Shown: positions 1-6,787 of the stretch, piece by piece
Layout: each line of letters begins with the position of its first letter
Numbering within the stretch: position 1 is the stretch's first letter
NCBI GenBank assembly: GCA_944376745.1
Contig: CALWDR010000173.1
Span: 1-44,340 of the forward strand
Direction of reading: 5' to 3'
From: an uncultured Lachnospiraceae bacterium
GTDB lineage: Bacteria; Bacillota; Clostridia; Lachnospirales; Lachnospiraceae
DNA length: 44,340 nt
Position numbers and translations under genes: made by a program
The notes under the pieces: generated by a model
Told to the model about the DNA's origin: nothing
Databases searched by the model: none
Seen by the model: the letters and a program-made list of their open reading frames with translations, nothing else

Positions 1-76
1 TCATAGACAAAATCAGTGTCAATGGGGGATTTATCCCGGCGAAGCCCTTGCCATTGACATTGATTGCGGGCTATGA
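1..76. other. Branched inverted-repeat element at left edge
   Basis: Bases 11-25 pair with 51-65 in a 15-bp stem with a single G-T pair. Inside it sit two small hairpins: GGGAT/ATCCC (26-37) and GGC/GCC with a GAA loop (38-46). Outside it TCATAG (1-6) pairs with CTATGA (71-76). This gives a three-way junction that could fold as RNA or as a cruciform. It precedes the first small gene and may extend left of the window. It could be the end of a structured RNA, an intron remnant, a recombination site or a terminator; I cannot tell which. Confidence 0.5.
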
Positions 77-181
77 TAGCTGAATTTAATTTGACGTGTG
101 AGCTGTCAAACAAAATGCCGATCAACACCAGCCCGGAGGGTGATTAGTTGTCCATAGTATGGAACGAAAGGAGAAAACGGA

Positions 182-436
182 ATGGAGAAGAAACAGGAAA
201 AACCAAGACAGCCACGATATAGGATCATAGCCCATTATTCCAATGGGGACACGAAGGAAGAAAACCGCTTCTGTTCAAGAGCCGATCTCGCTTTAAGTGT
301 TTCCGTATATGAGCAGATCTTTTGGAGTGGAAAGCCGCTTCCATTTTATGAGCCGGCAGTGGTTATCATGACAGGCTTTGAAGTCTGGATTGGTAAAAAA
401 TTGGCAAAAAGAGAAGGGCATGAAGTGAAACTATAG
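182..436 (+). CDS. Small hypothetical protein, immunity region
   Basis: This gene encodes 84 residues I do not recognise. The start is well supported by AAAGGAG eight bases upstream of the ATG. The protein is basic at its N-terminus, has no membrane segment and no cysteine motif, and carries aromatic residues in its second half. It ends 18 bases before the Cro/CI-type gene on the same strand, so the two are probably co-transcribed. An interrupted palindrome (TCCATA, G, TATGGA at 151-163) just upstream could be an operator. Function unknown. Confidence 0.6.
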   Translation: MEKKQEKPRQPRYRIIAHYSNGDTKEENRFCSRADLALSVSVYEQIFWSGKPLPFYEPAVVIMTGFEVWIGKKLAKREGHEVKL

Positions 437-454
437 GAAGGAGGCAGGAGCCCC

Positions 455-676
455 ATGAGAAGGAATCTGAAGGAGGCCCGCCAGGCTGCCGGGATGACAC
501 AGCAGCAGATGGCGGACAAGCTGGGAATCAGCGAAAGATATTATAAACAGATTGAAGCAGGGCAGAGAACGGGAGATTTTACTTTGTGGGACATGATGGA
601 GGAACTATTGGGTATCCATCAGAGGAAACTCCGTGAGATTTCAGAAAGTCATCACGACAAAGTAAATAATCAGTAG
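455..676 (+). CDS. HTH XRE-family regulator (Cro/CI-like)
   Basis: A 73-residue DNA-binding protein, almost all of which is one XRE helix-turn-helix: residues about 5-60 run from an LKEAR start through the MTQQQMADKLGIS recognition unit to a YYKQIEAG segment. There is no C-terminal dimerisation or cleavage domain, so it resembles Cro-type or ArpU-like small regulators. A GGAGG site lies ahead of the ATG. Its last 98 bases overlap the end of the convergent repressor gene, an arrangement that would make transcription of one interfere with the other. Confidence 0.8.
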   Translation: MRRNLKEARQAAGMTQQQMADKLGISERYYKQIEAGQRTGDFTLWDMMEELLGIHQRKLREISESHHDKVNNQ

Positions 677-842
677 GAACATCTAAAATGTCGGCTATGC
701 TTACCAGCATAGTCAGGGAAGGAAAACGGTCACTGCTCTCGTACATCCGGTAGGAGCGAAGGGCAATTTGTAATTCAGAAGCCATTTGTTGAGCAGTAAA
801 GCCCTTTTCTTTTCGAGTTTGATTTAGTCTTTGTCCAAACAT
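579..842 (-). CDS. HTH XRE-family phage repressor (CI-like)
   Basis: An 87-residue protein with an N-terminal XRE helix-turn-helix (residues about 5-60, containing FTAQQMASELQIALRSY and the DVPTDYLL end typical of this family) and a short proline-rich tail. It is transcribed away from the early genes, with AGGAGG just ahead of its ATG. It lies beside the promoter/operator at 864-923, so it is the best candidate for the repressor binding there. It lacks a peptidase domain, so RecA-stimulated self-cleavage is unlikely. Its 3' end overlaps the convergent 455-676 gene. Confidence 0.8.
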   Translation of the reverse strand: MFGQRLNQTRKEKGFTAQQMASELQIALRSYRMYESSDRFPSLTMLVSIADILDVPTDYLLCRDDFLKSHGVSSDGYPIVPPSCPTK

Positions 843-863
843 AAAAACCTCCTAAACTTTATA

Positions 864-892
864 TTGACAGTGAACATATTGTACACTATAAT
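864..892 (+). promoter_or_regulatory. Early promoter with operator in its spacer
   Basis: TTGACA (864-869) and TATAAT (887-892) are perfect -35 and -10 boxes with exactly 17 bases between them. The spacer itself is an operator, GTGAACA-TAT-TGTACAC (870-886), a near-perfect inverted repeat. Repressor bound there would cover the polymerase site. The promoter reads into the early gene at 943. Confidence 0.85.
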
Positions 893-906
893 AGAGAAAA
901 ACAATA

Positions 907-923
907 GTGAACAGATTGTTCAC
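907..923. promoter_or_regulatory. Second operator copy (perfect palindrome)
   Basis: GTGAACA-GAT-TGTTCAC is a perfect 7+3+7 inverted repeat lying about 15 bases beyond the -10 box, centred 37 bases from the operator in the promoter spacer. The two copies suggest cooperative binding by one of the flanking XRE proteins. It ends just ahead of the AAGGAGG ribosome site (927-933) of the first early gene. Confidence 0.8.
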
Positions 924-942
924 TACAAGGAGGTAAACCAAA

Positions 943-1206
943 ATGCTCTATCAAAAAGTAAACGAAATGGAACAGGAAAACATCTGGCTAAAGAAGCGGG
1001 TCCAGCAATTAGAGGAAATGCTTCGAGAAGAACCCTCACAGAAGCCGTACCACTGCCGGGAATGCAGGCATTTTATACAGCATTACATCCGAATGGGATA
1101 TGACTACCACATGGTCTATGACGGTCATTGTGGAGCGGGGCGGAGAACGAGGAAAACGGTAGCGGAAGGGAAGACCTGCCGGTACTTTGAACCAGTCAGA
1201 AGATGA
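943..1206 (+). CDS. Small coiled-coil / cysteine-rich early protein
   Basis: An 87-residue protein, the first gene after the early promoter, with AAGGAGG ten bases before its ATG. Residues about 3-30 form a charged heptad-like coiled coil. The C-terminal half holds four cysteines (CRECRHF around residue 38, then HCGAGR and CRYFEP) that probably bind zinc. Proteins of this shape are common first early genes in Clostridia phages, but their role is not known to me. It overlaps the next upstream reading by only a few bases and begins a tight operon. Confidence 0.7.
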   Translation: MLYQKVNEMEQENIWLKKRVQQLEEMLREEPSQKPYHCRECRHFIQHYIRMGYDYHMVYDGHCGAGRRTRKTVAEGKTCRYFEPVRR

Positions 1207-1229
1207 TAAGAACGAAAGGAGGCATCAAC

Positions 1230-1412
1230 ATGCTGATCACCGAGGACAGAGCCTGCGGAATGGAGCAGGCAAAGGAAGCCGAGCGCATGGCGGCGGCTCT
1301 GAAAGGAGCGCCGAAGGACAAGGAGATCCTCCTTGTGACCATGGCAAACGTGTTTATTTCCGGCCTGGAGGCCGGGGCAAAGCTGACCAGGCAGACACCC
1401 CGGGAGGTCTAA
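1230..1412 (+). CDS. Small hypothetical early protein
   Basis: A 60-residue protein not recognised. I start it at the ATG at 1230 because AAAGGAGG lies just ahead; an in-frame ATG at 1203 has no ribosome site and would overlap the previous gene. The protein is alanine- and glutamate-rich, probably helical (an AKEAERMAAALKGAP segment), with a hydrophobic VTMANVFISGL stretch, and ends in a short basic tail. It sits in the early operon between a zinc-ribbon-like gene and another small ORF. Function unknown. Confidence 0.6.
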   Translation: MLITEDRACGMEQAKEAERMAAALKGAPKDKEILLVTMANVFISGLEAGAKLTRQTPREV

Positions 1413-1450
1413 GGGGCTCCCGGGAACCCCATAAGAAAGAAGGTGCAGAA

Positions 1451-1594
1451 ATGAAGGATCAGGAAATCAAAGTGGAGGTGACTTATACGGATGGATATGA
1501 AAAGAGGTTCACGGAAGCCTGCCTGCGGCAGCTTAAGAAGCGGCAGGAGCGGGCTGAAAGTGAAGCAGAGATTGCGAAGAGAAAGACGGCATAG
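1451..1594 (+). CDS. Very small hypothetical protein
   Basis: A 47-residue ORF starting at 1451 behind AGAAGG. It begins with a beta-like stretch (IKVEVTYTDGY) and continues as a strongly charged helix rich in Arg, Lys and Glu. It overlaps the start of the cell-wall hydrolase gene by a few dozen bases in another frame. The protein-like composition and ribosome site favour a real gene, but its small size keeps confidence moderate. Function unknown. Confidence 0.5.
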   Translation: MKDQEIKVEVTYTDGYEKRFTEACLRQLKKRQERAESEAEIAKRKTA

Positions 1595-2300
1595 ACGATT
1601 GGAGGCAGCCAAGAACACGGCGCAGGAGGTGTTGTTACCAGCGGCACTGTTGATAGCGCTTGGGCTGGCCTTCATTTATGCCATTTTCATGACCCAGGAG
1701 CCCCCGGAAACGGAGCTGGAAGCCATGCCACAGGGAATCTTCCATTTAGAGGATTACCTGACGGAAAAGGCCGCATATGAAGCCGCTGAGAAGGAGGAAG
1801 CGGAGCGCCTGCTGTCAATGGTGCAGGCCGCCCGGGAACGCTACCAGGTACAGCAGGAAGAAACCTGGGCGGAGTACATAAGCCAGGCGGCGGAACAGGA
1901 AGCTCCGGAGCCGGAGGCCGGCGGCAGCATAAGCAGTGAGGATGCCGACATCCTCATGAAGATGGCCATGGCAGAGGCGGAGGGCGAGGACACAGAGGGC
2001 AAGGCCCTGGTCATGCTCGTGATTTTGAACAGGATGAAAGCAGACGGCTTCCCGGACAGCGCATATACAGTAATCAGTCAGGAAGATGCTTTCACAAGCT
2101 ACATCAATGGCCGCTATGCTGCGGCGGAACCGGACGAGGACTGCCGGGCGGCATTGAATCTTATAGAGAGTGGGTGGGACGAAAGCCAGGGAGCGCTGTA
2201 CTTTGAGCGCACCAGCAGCAGATCCACCTGGCACAGCCGGAACCTTAAGAAGCTATTCGTTCATGGCAACCACACCTTTTACACGGAGGGCGATCTATGA
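1560..2300 (+). CDS. Membrane-anchored SleB-like cell-wall hydrolase
   Basis: This protein has a basic N-terminus, one membrane segment (VLLPAALLIALGLAFIYAIF), a glutamate-rich coiled linker, and a C-terminal SleB/Hydrolase_2 domain. The domain is recognised by AMAEAEGEDTEGKALV with its catalytic glutamate region, the VILNRM helix, a GALYFE segment and a final GNHTFY. SleB enzymes are lytic transglycosylases cutting cortex or wall peptidoglycan. The anchor suggests it works outside the membrane. The start is uncertain: GTG at 1560 has GGAG ahead and little overlap, while ATG at 1491 follows GGAGGTGA but overlaps the previous gene by over 100 bases. An early position is unusual for a lysis enzyme. 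Confidence 0.75.
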   Translation: MKQRLRRERRHRRLEAAKNTAQEVLLPAALLIALGLAFIYAIFMTQEPPETELEAMPQGIFHLEDYLTEKAAYEAAEKEEAERLLSMVQAARERYQVQQEETWAEYISQAAEQEAPEPEAGGSISSEDADILMKMAMAEAEGEDTEGKALVMLVILNRMKADGFPDSAYTVISQEDAFTSYINGRYAAAEPDEDCRAALNLIESGWDESQGALYFERTSSRSTWHSRNLKKLFVHGNHTFYTEGDL

Positions 2301-2689
2301 AGATGGCACTTATTGATAACACCATTAAGATAATTGAGGCCGACGTCACCCAGGCCGCCATCATCAAGTCGTGGAATCGGATGAAGTTCTCCCGGGCCAA
2401 GCAGATGTACGAGGCCCCGGTGAGCGCGGAACTGCTCAACAAGCTGGCCACGCTGGTGCGGCTGCCGGCGCCCATCGAGGCGGTACGACGGAACATGAAC
2501 GCTGTGCAGAAGGCTGTTGACCGGGAGCGGGTACGGGCCGACCCGAAGCCCCTGTATGCATACCCGGTCAAAAAAAGCCTCTACCAACATCAGATCAGGG
2601 CGGCAAACATGGCCCTGCTGACGTTCGGGCTGATAGACCCAGAGGAGGAAACGGATGGATTACAAGGAGTACAAAAACAGGATATTTGA
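2297..2689 (+). CDS. Detached N-terminal part of SNF2-type helicase
   Basis: This 130-residue product matches the N-terminal domain of phage DEAD/DEAH SNF2-type helicases: a KSWNRMKFSRA region, a leucine-rich middle, then the SLYQHQIRAANMALLTFG segment that normally sits just before the Walker A motif. Here the frame runs into a stop at 2689, while the rest of the helicase begins 2.7 kb downstream (5379-6787), after three other genes. It overlaps the next gene by 35 bases. It may fold and act in trans with the downstream part, or be a relic. The fragment assignment is from memory of the family's pattern. Confidence 0.65.
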   Translation: MKMALIDNTIKIIEADVTQAAIIKSWNRMKFSRAKQMYEAPVSAELLNKLATLVRLPAPIEAVRRNMNAVQKAVDRERVRADPKPLYAYPVKKSLYQHQIRAANMALLTFGLIDPEEETDGLQGVQKQDI

Positions 2690-4046
2690 ACGCCTGAATT
2701 CGGCGGCAGATGATTTTTTCACGATAGGCTTCTACCTTCGGAAGATCCACGAAGGGGAGCTCTATAAAGAGGATGGATATAAAAATATATGGGATTTTGC
2801 CAAAAGCGAGTATGGATTGAGTATCAGCAGCGCCAGCCGTTTTATGGCGATCAACTCCCGGTTCTCCCTGGACGGGGCCGGGGAGGTTATGCAGCAAAAG
2901 TTTGTCGGCATGGGTGTCAGCAAGCTTCAGGAAATGTTAAGCCTCCCGGATGAGGATCTGGAAAAGGTCACCCGGGAGACAACGGTAAAGGAAATCCGGG
3001 AAATGAAGGCTGCCAGGATAACCGAGCCGGATCCGGAACCACTGTCAGCTCTTGGATTTCCGAAAACCGTAAGACCGGAAGGTTCTTTGTTAGATACGCC
3101 TGGGTGCGGCGGGGGGAAATATTCCTGTTTCCTCTGTTCCAGGGAATGCGAGATACGTCAGGAGCCTAGAACCTGCCGCACTGCGCCAATGAGCAATCGC
3201 TTCCCGTGTACTGTCGTCAACAATGATGTTGTTAAGCGGCGGATGGGGTACAGTCTCTACCGCGACCAATGCCAGATTTTGCATCCGGAGCTTGCTCCGG
3301 TCACTGAAGGGGATAACGAGCCGGATCCATGCTGCCTGAACTGCCCCGCAGATATAAGGAGGTGCTGTGTCTGCTGTTGCGACGTCGCAAAACAGCAGAT
3401 GGCGGACGAGAAAAAGCAGAAGGCAGCGGAAGAACGGCAGAAGGAAAGGCGGATAGAGGAACAAAGGGAATACCCATCAGATCCCCTGCTCCGGAAAGCG
3501 TATGATAAGTTGGGGATTGATATCAACGACAATATTACCGCGAAAAATCTGAAAGAAGCGTACAGGGATAGAGTATGCATGCACAAGGGTTTCCACTGCC
3601 AGGGCAGCGCCCGGGGGCTGAGGATCAACAACTGCAAGGAGCTCACATGGGTACAGGTCGCAAAGGAATTTCTGCGCATTCAGGAGAATATTCGCCCGGC
3701 CACCTACGTGGTACCGCAAAAGGAACCGGAGCATCAGGACATTATCGACGCCGAGTTTGTGGAAGTCGAGGATGTCAAGAAGACAGAGGCGGCACCGGAG
3801 CCAGCGCCGGAACCTGAGAAGACGATTACGGTGATCCAAGAGCCGGAAAAGCCGGAACCAGAAACGTCCCCTGAGAAACCTTCAGGGGAAACGGAGGAAT
3901 ACGGATACGAGGATGTCCGGAAAGTCCTTGATATGTACGAAGCGGACCTCCAGAAATATATGGATGGAGGCGCACCGGTAACGGTGATCCGCACACACCA
4001 GATTGTTGTGGATGCCTTAAGGCTCCTGCTCATTAAACTGTTTTAA
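2655..4046 (+). CDS. HTH and cysteine-cluster phage protein, unknown role
   Basis: A 463-residue protein with GGAGGA ahead of its ATG. Residues about 15-75 resemble the DUF3102/ParB-like region of phage regulators (FYLRKIHEGELYK, then a helix-turn-helix-like LSISSASRFMAINSRFS). Residues about 150-250 hold roughly twenty cysteines in clusters (including CCVCCCD), probably binding several zinc ions. A charged coiled coil follows, then a proline/glutamate-rich linker and a short helical C-terminus. It may bind DNA in replication or partition, but I cannot name it. It is the first gene of the cassette separating the helicase pieces, and it contains one copy of the 14-bp palindrome. Confidence 0.6.
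   Translation: MDYKEYKNRIFERLNSAADDFFTIGFYLRKIHEGELYKEDGYKNIWDFAKSEYGLSISSASRFMAINSRFSLDGAGEVMQQKFVGMGVSKLQEMLSLPDEDLEKVTRETTVKEIREMKAARITEPDPEPLSALGFPKTVRPEGSLLDTPGCGGGKYSCFLCSRECEIRQEPRTCRTAPMSNRFPCTVVNNDVVKRRMGYSLYRDQCQILHPELAPVTEGDNEPDPCCLNCPADIRRCCVCCCDVAKQQMADEKKQKAAEERQKERRIEEQREYPSDPLLRKAYDKLGIDINDNITAKNLKEAYRDRVCMHKGFHCQGSARGLRINNCKELTWVQVAKEFLRIQENIRPATYVVPQKEPEHQDIIDAEFVEVEDVKKTEAAPEPAPEPEKTITVIQEPEKPEPETSPEKPSGETEEYGYEDVRKVLDMYEADLQKYMDGGAPVTVIRTHQIVVDALRLLLIKLF
3377..3390. repeat. 14-bp palindrome TTGCGACGTCGCAA, copy 1
   Basis: A perfect 14-base palindrome inside the cysteine-rich gene, here encoding Cys-Asp-Val-Ala-Lys. Flanking CTGCTG and CAGCAG lengthen the symmetry almost to 28 bases. 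The same 14-mer recurs at 20537 and 42895. Confidence 0.7.
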
Positions 4047-4066
4047 CGGTTAAAGGCGGGGCGGCT

Positions 4067-4708
4067 ATGAGGCAGTATACAAAAATGTCTCCGCTGACGG
4101 AGGACGAACGGGATTTTGCGGAAAAGAACCATGCGGCTGTGCTCTGGTTTATTAAGTCCTATGAGTTGGATTTTGATGATTACTATGACGTTGCCGTGAT
4201 GGGATACCTGAAGGCGGTCAAGAAGTGGTTTGAACGCCCGGATATCCACCGGTACAGCTTTTTAAAAATCGCAAAAAACTGTATGCGCAGCTATGTCGGA
4301 TGTGAGCAGCGCAAGCGGGCCCGGGAGATCCCGACCATGAGCCTTGATGAGGTTGTTCCGGGAACGGATGGCCTGACCTATGCGGATACCATCACATGCG
4401 ATAATTTGATTTTTACAGATTGGAGGAATGGGAAGGAAATGCAGATCAGATATAATGTGCAGCTTCCGGAGAAGCCTAACCATAGGGTATGCGCGAAGAG
4501 CGACGAGAGGATTGCCATTGAAGCATTTCTTATCGGGAAGATGCGGAATATGTGTTTTGAGTATGAGACAGTCATTGAGGCAAAGAAAAAGCTGTCCTCC
4601 ATCAGAAGCACGAGAAGAAACAAGGGTGAGGAGGATATTTATGACGCCTGGCGGAAGGATAACTGCATTTATATAGAGCGCTTGCCGCTTAAGAAAGAAA
4701 GGGGATGA
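4067..4708 (+). CDS. Phage sigma-factor-like protein
   Basis: A 213-residue protein whose N-terminal 90 residues follow sigma-70 region 2: a YDVAVMGYLKAVKKWF segment (the region 2.1-2.2 core) then HRYSFLKIAKNCMRSYV. An SLDEVV segment next resembles the linker of sigma factors. The C-terminal half is not a clear region 4, so it may be a divergent or partial sigma factor, or an unrelated protein borrowing the fold. It starts 20 bases after the upstream gene and overlaps the HNH gene by four bases (ATGA), suggesting translational coupling. It may redirect host polymerase, but no matching phage promoters were identified. Confidence 0.6.
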   Translation: MRQYTKMSPLTEDERDFAEKNHAAVLWFIKSYELDFDDYYDVAVMGYLKAVKKWFERPDIHRYSFLKIAKNCMRSYVGCEQRKRAREIPTMSLDEVVPGTDGLTYADTITCDNLIFTDWRNGKEMQIRYNVQLPEKPNHRVCAKSDERIAIEAFLIGKMRNMCFEYETVIEAKKKLSSIRSTRRNKGEEDIYDAWRKDNCIYIERLPLKKERG

Positions 4709-5388
4709 TGGACTTGATGATAAAATGCGCAGTTTGTGGGAAGGAATTTCACGCAAAACCGTCAGCCGTCAAAAACGGGAAAAAGTATTGCAGCAAGGAA
4801 TGTTACGATAAATTTCAGTTCAAGGGCGAAATCAAAGCATGTGCGACATGCGGAAAGGAAATAAGGGTGGCTCCATCGAACATCCGGGAAAGGAATTTCT
4901 GCTCGAATGAGTGCCGTCTGGTTTGGTTAAGTAAATATGTGACCGAGGAAATAAACGTGAAAGGGCATGCGGCTGGAGTAGGTAAAGCGGGGCATAGTGC
5001 TGGGCATAAAGCTCCACACCTAACAGAATACAATAGAACAAAAAATCCTATGAATCAACCAGATTCGGAACAGCGGCGAGAATGCTATAAGAAAACCCCG
5101 GAGGAACTTCACCAAATAAGAGTGGGAGCAGCGTTAAAGAAAAACGGTGGAAGGTATAAGAAAGATACCTACAAAAAAATTGGAAACAGGCATGAACATA
5201 GAGTTGTTGCCGAAGCAAAACTTGGTCGCAGGCTTCAGCCCGGTGAGGTGGTCCATCACATTGACGGGAATAAGCGCAATAATAATCCGGAAAACTTGAT
5301 GGTATTTGCAAACCAAGCCTTACATTCACAATGGCATGCGAAACACGACAATTATTTGCATAAAGGAGGTGGTGCCAAATGTCAATAA
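4705..5388 (+). CDS. HNH endonuclease with zinc fingers
   Basis: A 227-residue homing-type endonuclease. The N-terminus has two CxxC...CSxEC zinc units (CAVCGKEF to YCSKEC, and CATCGKEI to FCSNEC). A basic linker follows, then an HNH_3 nuclease domain at residues about 165-215 with HRVVAEAKLGR, VVHHIDGNKRNNNPENL and a final H-rich segment. It probably nicks or cuts DNA at a specific site. The gene lies exactly between the split pieces of the helicase, where a homing enzyme would be expected, and its stop overlaps the start of the downstream helicase leader by ten bases. ATG at 4708 or 4717 could also be the start. Confidence 0.85.
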   Translation: MMDLMIKCAVCGKEFHAKPSAVKNGKKYCSKECYDKFQFKGEIKACATCGKEIRVAPSNIRERNFCSNECRLVWLSKYVTEEINVKGHAAGVGKAGHSAGHKAPHLTEYNRTKNPMNQPDSEQRRECYKKTPEELHQIRVGAALKKNGGRYKKDTYKKIGNRHEHRVVAEAKLGRRLQPGEVVHHIDGNKRNNNPENLMVFANQALHSQWHAKHDNYLHKGGGAKCQ

Positions 5389-5444
5389 GAGAAAACAACA
5401 CAGGGAAAAAAGCCGGTAAGGGCTTCGGTTTTCTCTTTGAATGA
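5379..5444 (+). CDS. Short leader ORF holding the helicase pre-Walker segment
   Basis: A 21-codon reading frame with AAAGGAGGT ahead of its ATG. Its last residues, GKGFGFLFE, are the residues that normally lead into the helicase Walker A motif (expected continuation MGCGKT). A TGA at 5442-5444 stops it there. That TGA overlaps the ATG at 5441 (ATGA), so ribosomes could reinitiate on the large helicase frame. It is best read as the true beginning of the downstream helicase piece, interrupted by the insertions described at 5442-5478. Confidence 0.55.
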   Translation: MSIRENNTGKKAGKGFGFLFE

Positions 5445-6787
5445 CGCCCCATAGAAATGGGGTGCGGTTGAAAACCGGAAAAACATTAACAGCAATAGCA
5501 ACGACAGGCGCAGCCTATAACATGGGAGCCATAGAAAGGGTTCTTATTATCGCTCCGACTTCAGTAGTAGCTGTATGGCCAAAAGAACTCCAGGAATTCG
5601 CTGATTTCCGCTACACCTGCCGGACCCTCCTGGGGGATAAGGACATGCGGATCCGCCAGATAGATGACCTCCTAAAATTTCCATTCCAGGCTCTGAAGGT
5701 GGCAGTGATCAATTATGAGTCCACATGGCGGGACGGTCTGTTTGAGAAGCTCCAGGAGTTTGACGCCGATATGATCATCTGCGACGAAAGCCAGCGGATC
5801 AAGACTCATGACGCGGCGCAGAGCAAGGCAGTCCATAAGCTCGGGGATCAGGCGAGGTATAAGCTGATCCTCTCCGGGACGCCGGTACAGAATAACGCGA
5901 TTGACATTTTCAGTCAATACCGATTTCTGGATCCCTCCATCTTCGGGGACAACTTCTACCAGTTCCGGAACCGCTATGCCATCATGGGCGGCTTTAATAA
6001 AAAACAGGTGGTCGGGTATAAGGACCTAGACGGGCTGATCCGAAAGGAGCACTCCATTGCTTTCCGGATCACCAAGGAGGAGGCGATTGACCTACCGGAG
6101 CAGACCTTTGAGACACGGCACATTGCCATGGACAGCAAGGAGCGGGCGCTGTATGACCGGCTCCGGCGGGACAGCTATGCAGAGCTGGACGGCGGCGGAC
6201 AGATTACGGCGACCACCGTGCTAACGAAGCTTCTCCGTCTCCAGCAGCTAACTGGTGGATTTCTGGTCAAGGATGATGCTACCAGGCCGGAACTGGTGAG
6301 CAGGTCCAAACTGGATGCCCTGGCGGACATCATTCAGGATTACGTGGTCGGGGCCGGGAAAAAGTTGGTTATCTTCGCACGGTTCCTCCCGGAGGTGAAG
6401 GCCATCATCGACCTGGCAAAAAAGGAACTGCCTGCAGGAAAGAAAGCCGTGGCCATCTACGGGGAAATCAAAAAGGAAGAACGTGGGCCCATCGTAAAGC
6501 AGTTCCAGGAGGACAAGGACACAGTGCTGTTTATCGGCCAGATTGACACTGCCGGCACGGGGATCACGCTGACGGCTGCCGATACCTGCGTGTATTACAG
6601 TAAAAATTTTAACTACGCAACCTACAGCCAGAGTTTGTCCAGAATCCACCGAATCGGTCAGCGGAACATATGCACCTATATCGATCTGGTAGTGGAAAAG
6701 ACTGTGGATGAGATCATAAGCAAAGCCCTGGCAAAAAAAGAGGATATTGCAAAGACGGTTGTGGATAACTGGAGGGATTTTTTCTGA
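5441..6787 (+). CDS. SNF2-type DEAD/DEAH helicase, C-terminal portion
   Basis: A 448-residue helicase motor. It shows GKTLTAIATTGA (end of Walker A), IICDESQRIK (motif II), LILSGTPVQN (motif III), a GTGITLTAAD segment (motif V) and SLSRIHRIGQ (motif VI), all typical of SNF2-like ATPases. The residues before GKT read RLKT rather than the expected EMGCG, because of two short insertions, so the ATP-binding loop is altered if translation starts at 5441. There is no ribosome site at 5441; coupling to the leader ORF is the likely route. It probably acts in phage DNA replication or recombination if functional. It overlaps the HAD gene by one base. Confidence 0.8.
   Translation: MTPHRNGVRLKTGKTLTAIATTGAAYNMGAIERVLIIAPTSVVAVWPKELQEFADFRYTCRTLLGDKDMRIRQIDDLLKFPFQALKVAVINYESTWRDGLFEKLQEFDADMIICDESQRIKTHDAAQSKAVHKLGDQARYKLILSGTPVQNNAIDIFSQYRFLDPSIFGDNFYQFRNRYAIMGGFNKKQVVGYKDLDGLIRKEHSIAFRITKEEAIDLPEQTFETRHIAMDSKERALYDRLRRDSYAELDGGGQITATTVLTKLLRLQQLTGGFLVKDDATRPELVSRSKLDALADIIQDYVVGAGKKLVIFARFLPEVKAIIDLAKKELPAGKKAVAIYGEIKKEERGPIVKQFQEDKDTVLFIGQIDTAGTGITLTAADTCVYYSKNFNYATYSQSLSRIHRIGQRNICTYIDLVVEKTVDEIISKALAKKEDIAKTVVDNWRDFF
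5442..5478 (+). other. Two stop-bearing hairpin insertions in Walker A codons
   Basis: After GAA (5439-5441) comes TGA, then an 8-bp hairpin CGCCCCAT (5445-5452), loop AGAA, ATGGGGTG (5457-5464). The normal codons ATG GGG TGC GGT follow at 5457-5468, then another TGA (5469-5471) and a second hairpin CGGTT/AACCG (5465-5477). The codon before each stop recurs after each gap: GAA at 5454 and GGA at 5477. Removing both gaps (15 and 11 bases) restores the family's FLFEMGCGKT motif and the reading frame. Confidence 0.65.

Noticed and set aside
831-1103. Plus-strand frame across the operator region
   Set aside because: It covers the promoter and operators and overlaps the well supported gene at 943.
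5379-5480. Group I or II intron or intein in the helicase
   Set aside because: The insertions at Walker A total only 26 bases, far below intron size, and the upstream cassette has no intron core or intein motifs that I can see.
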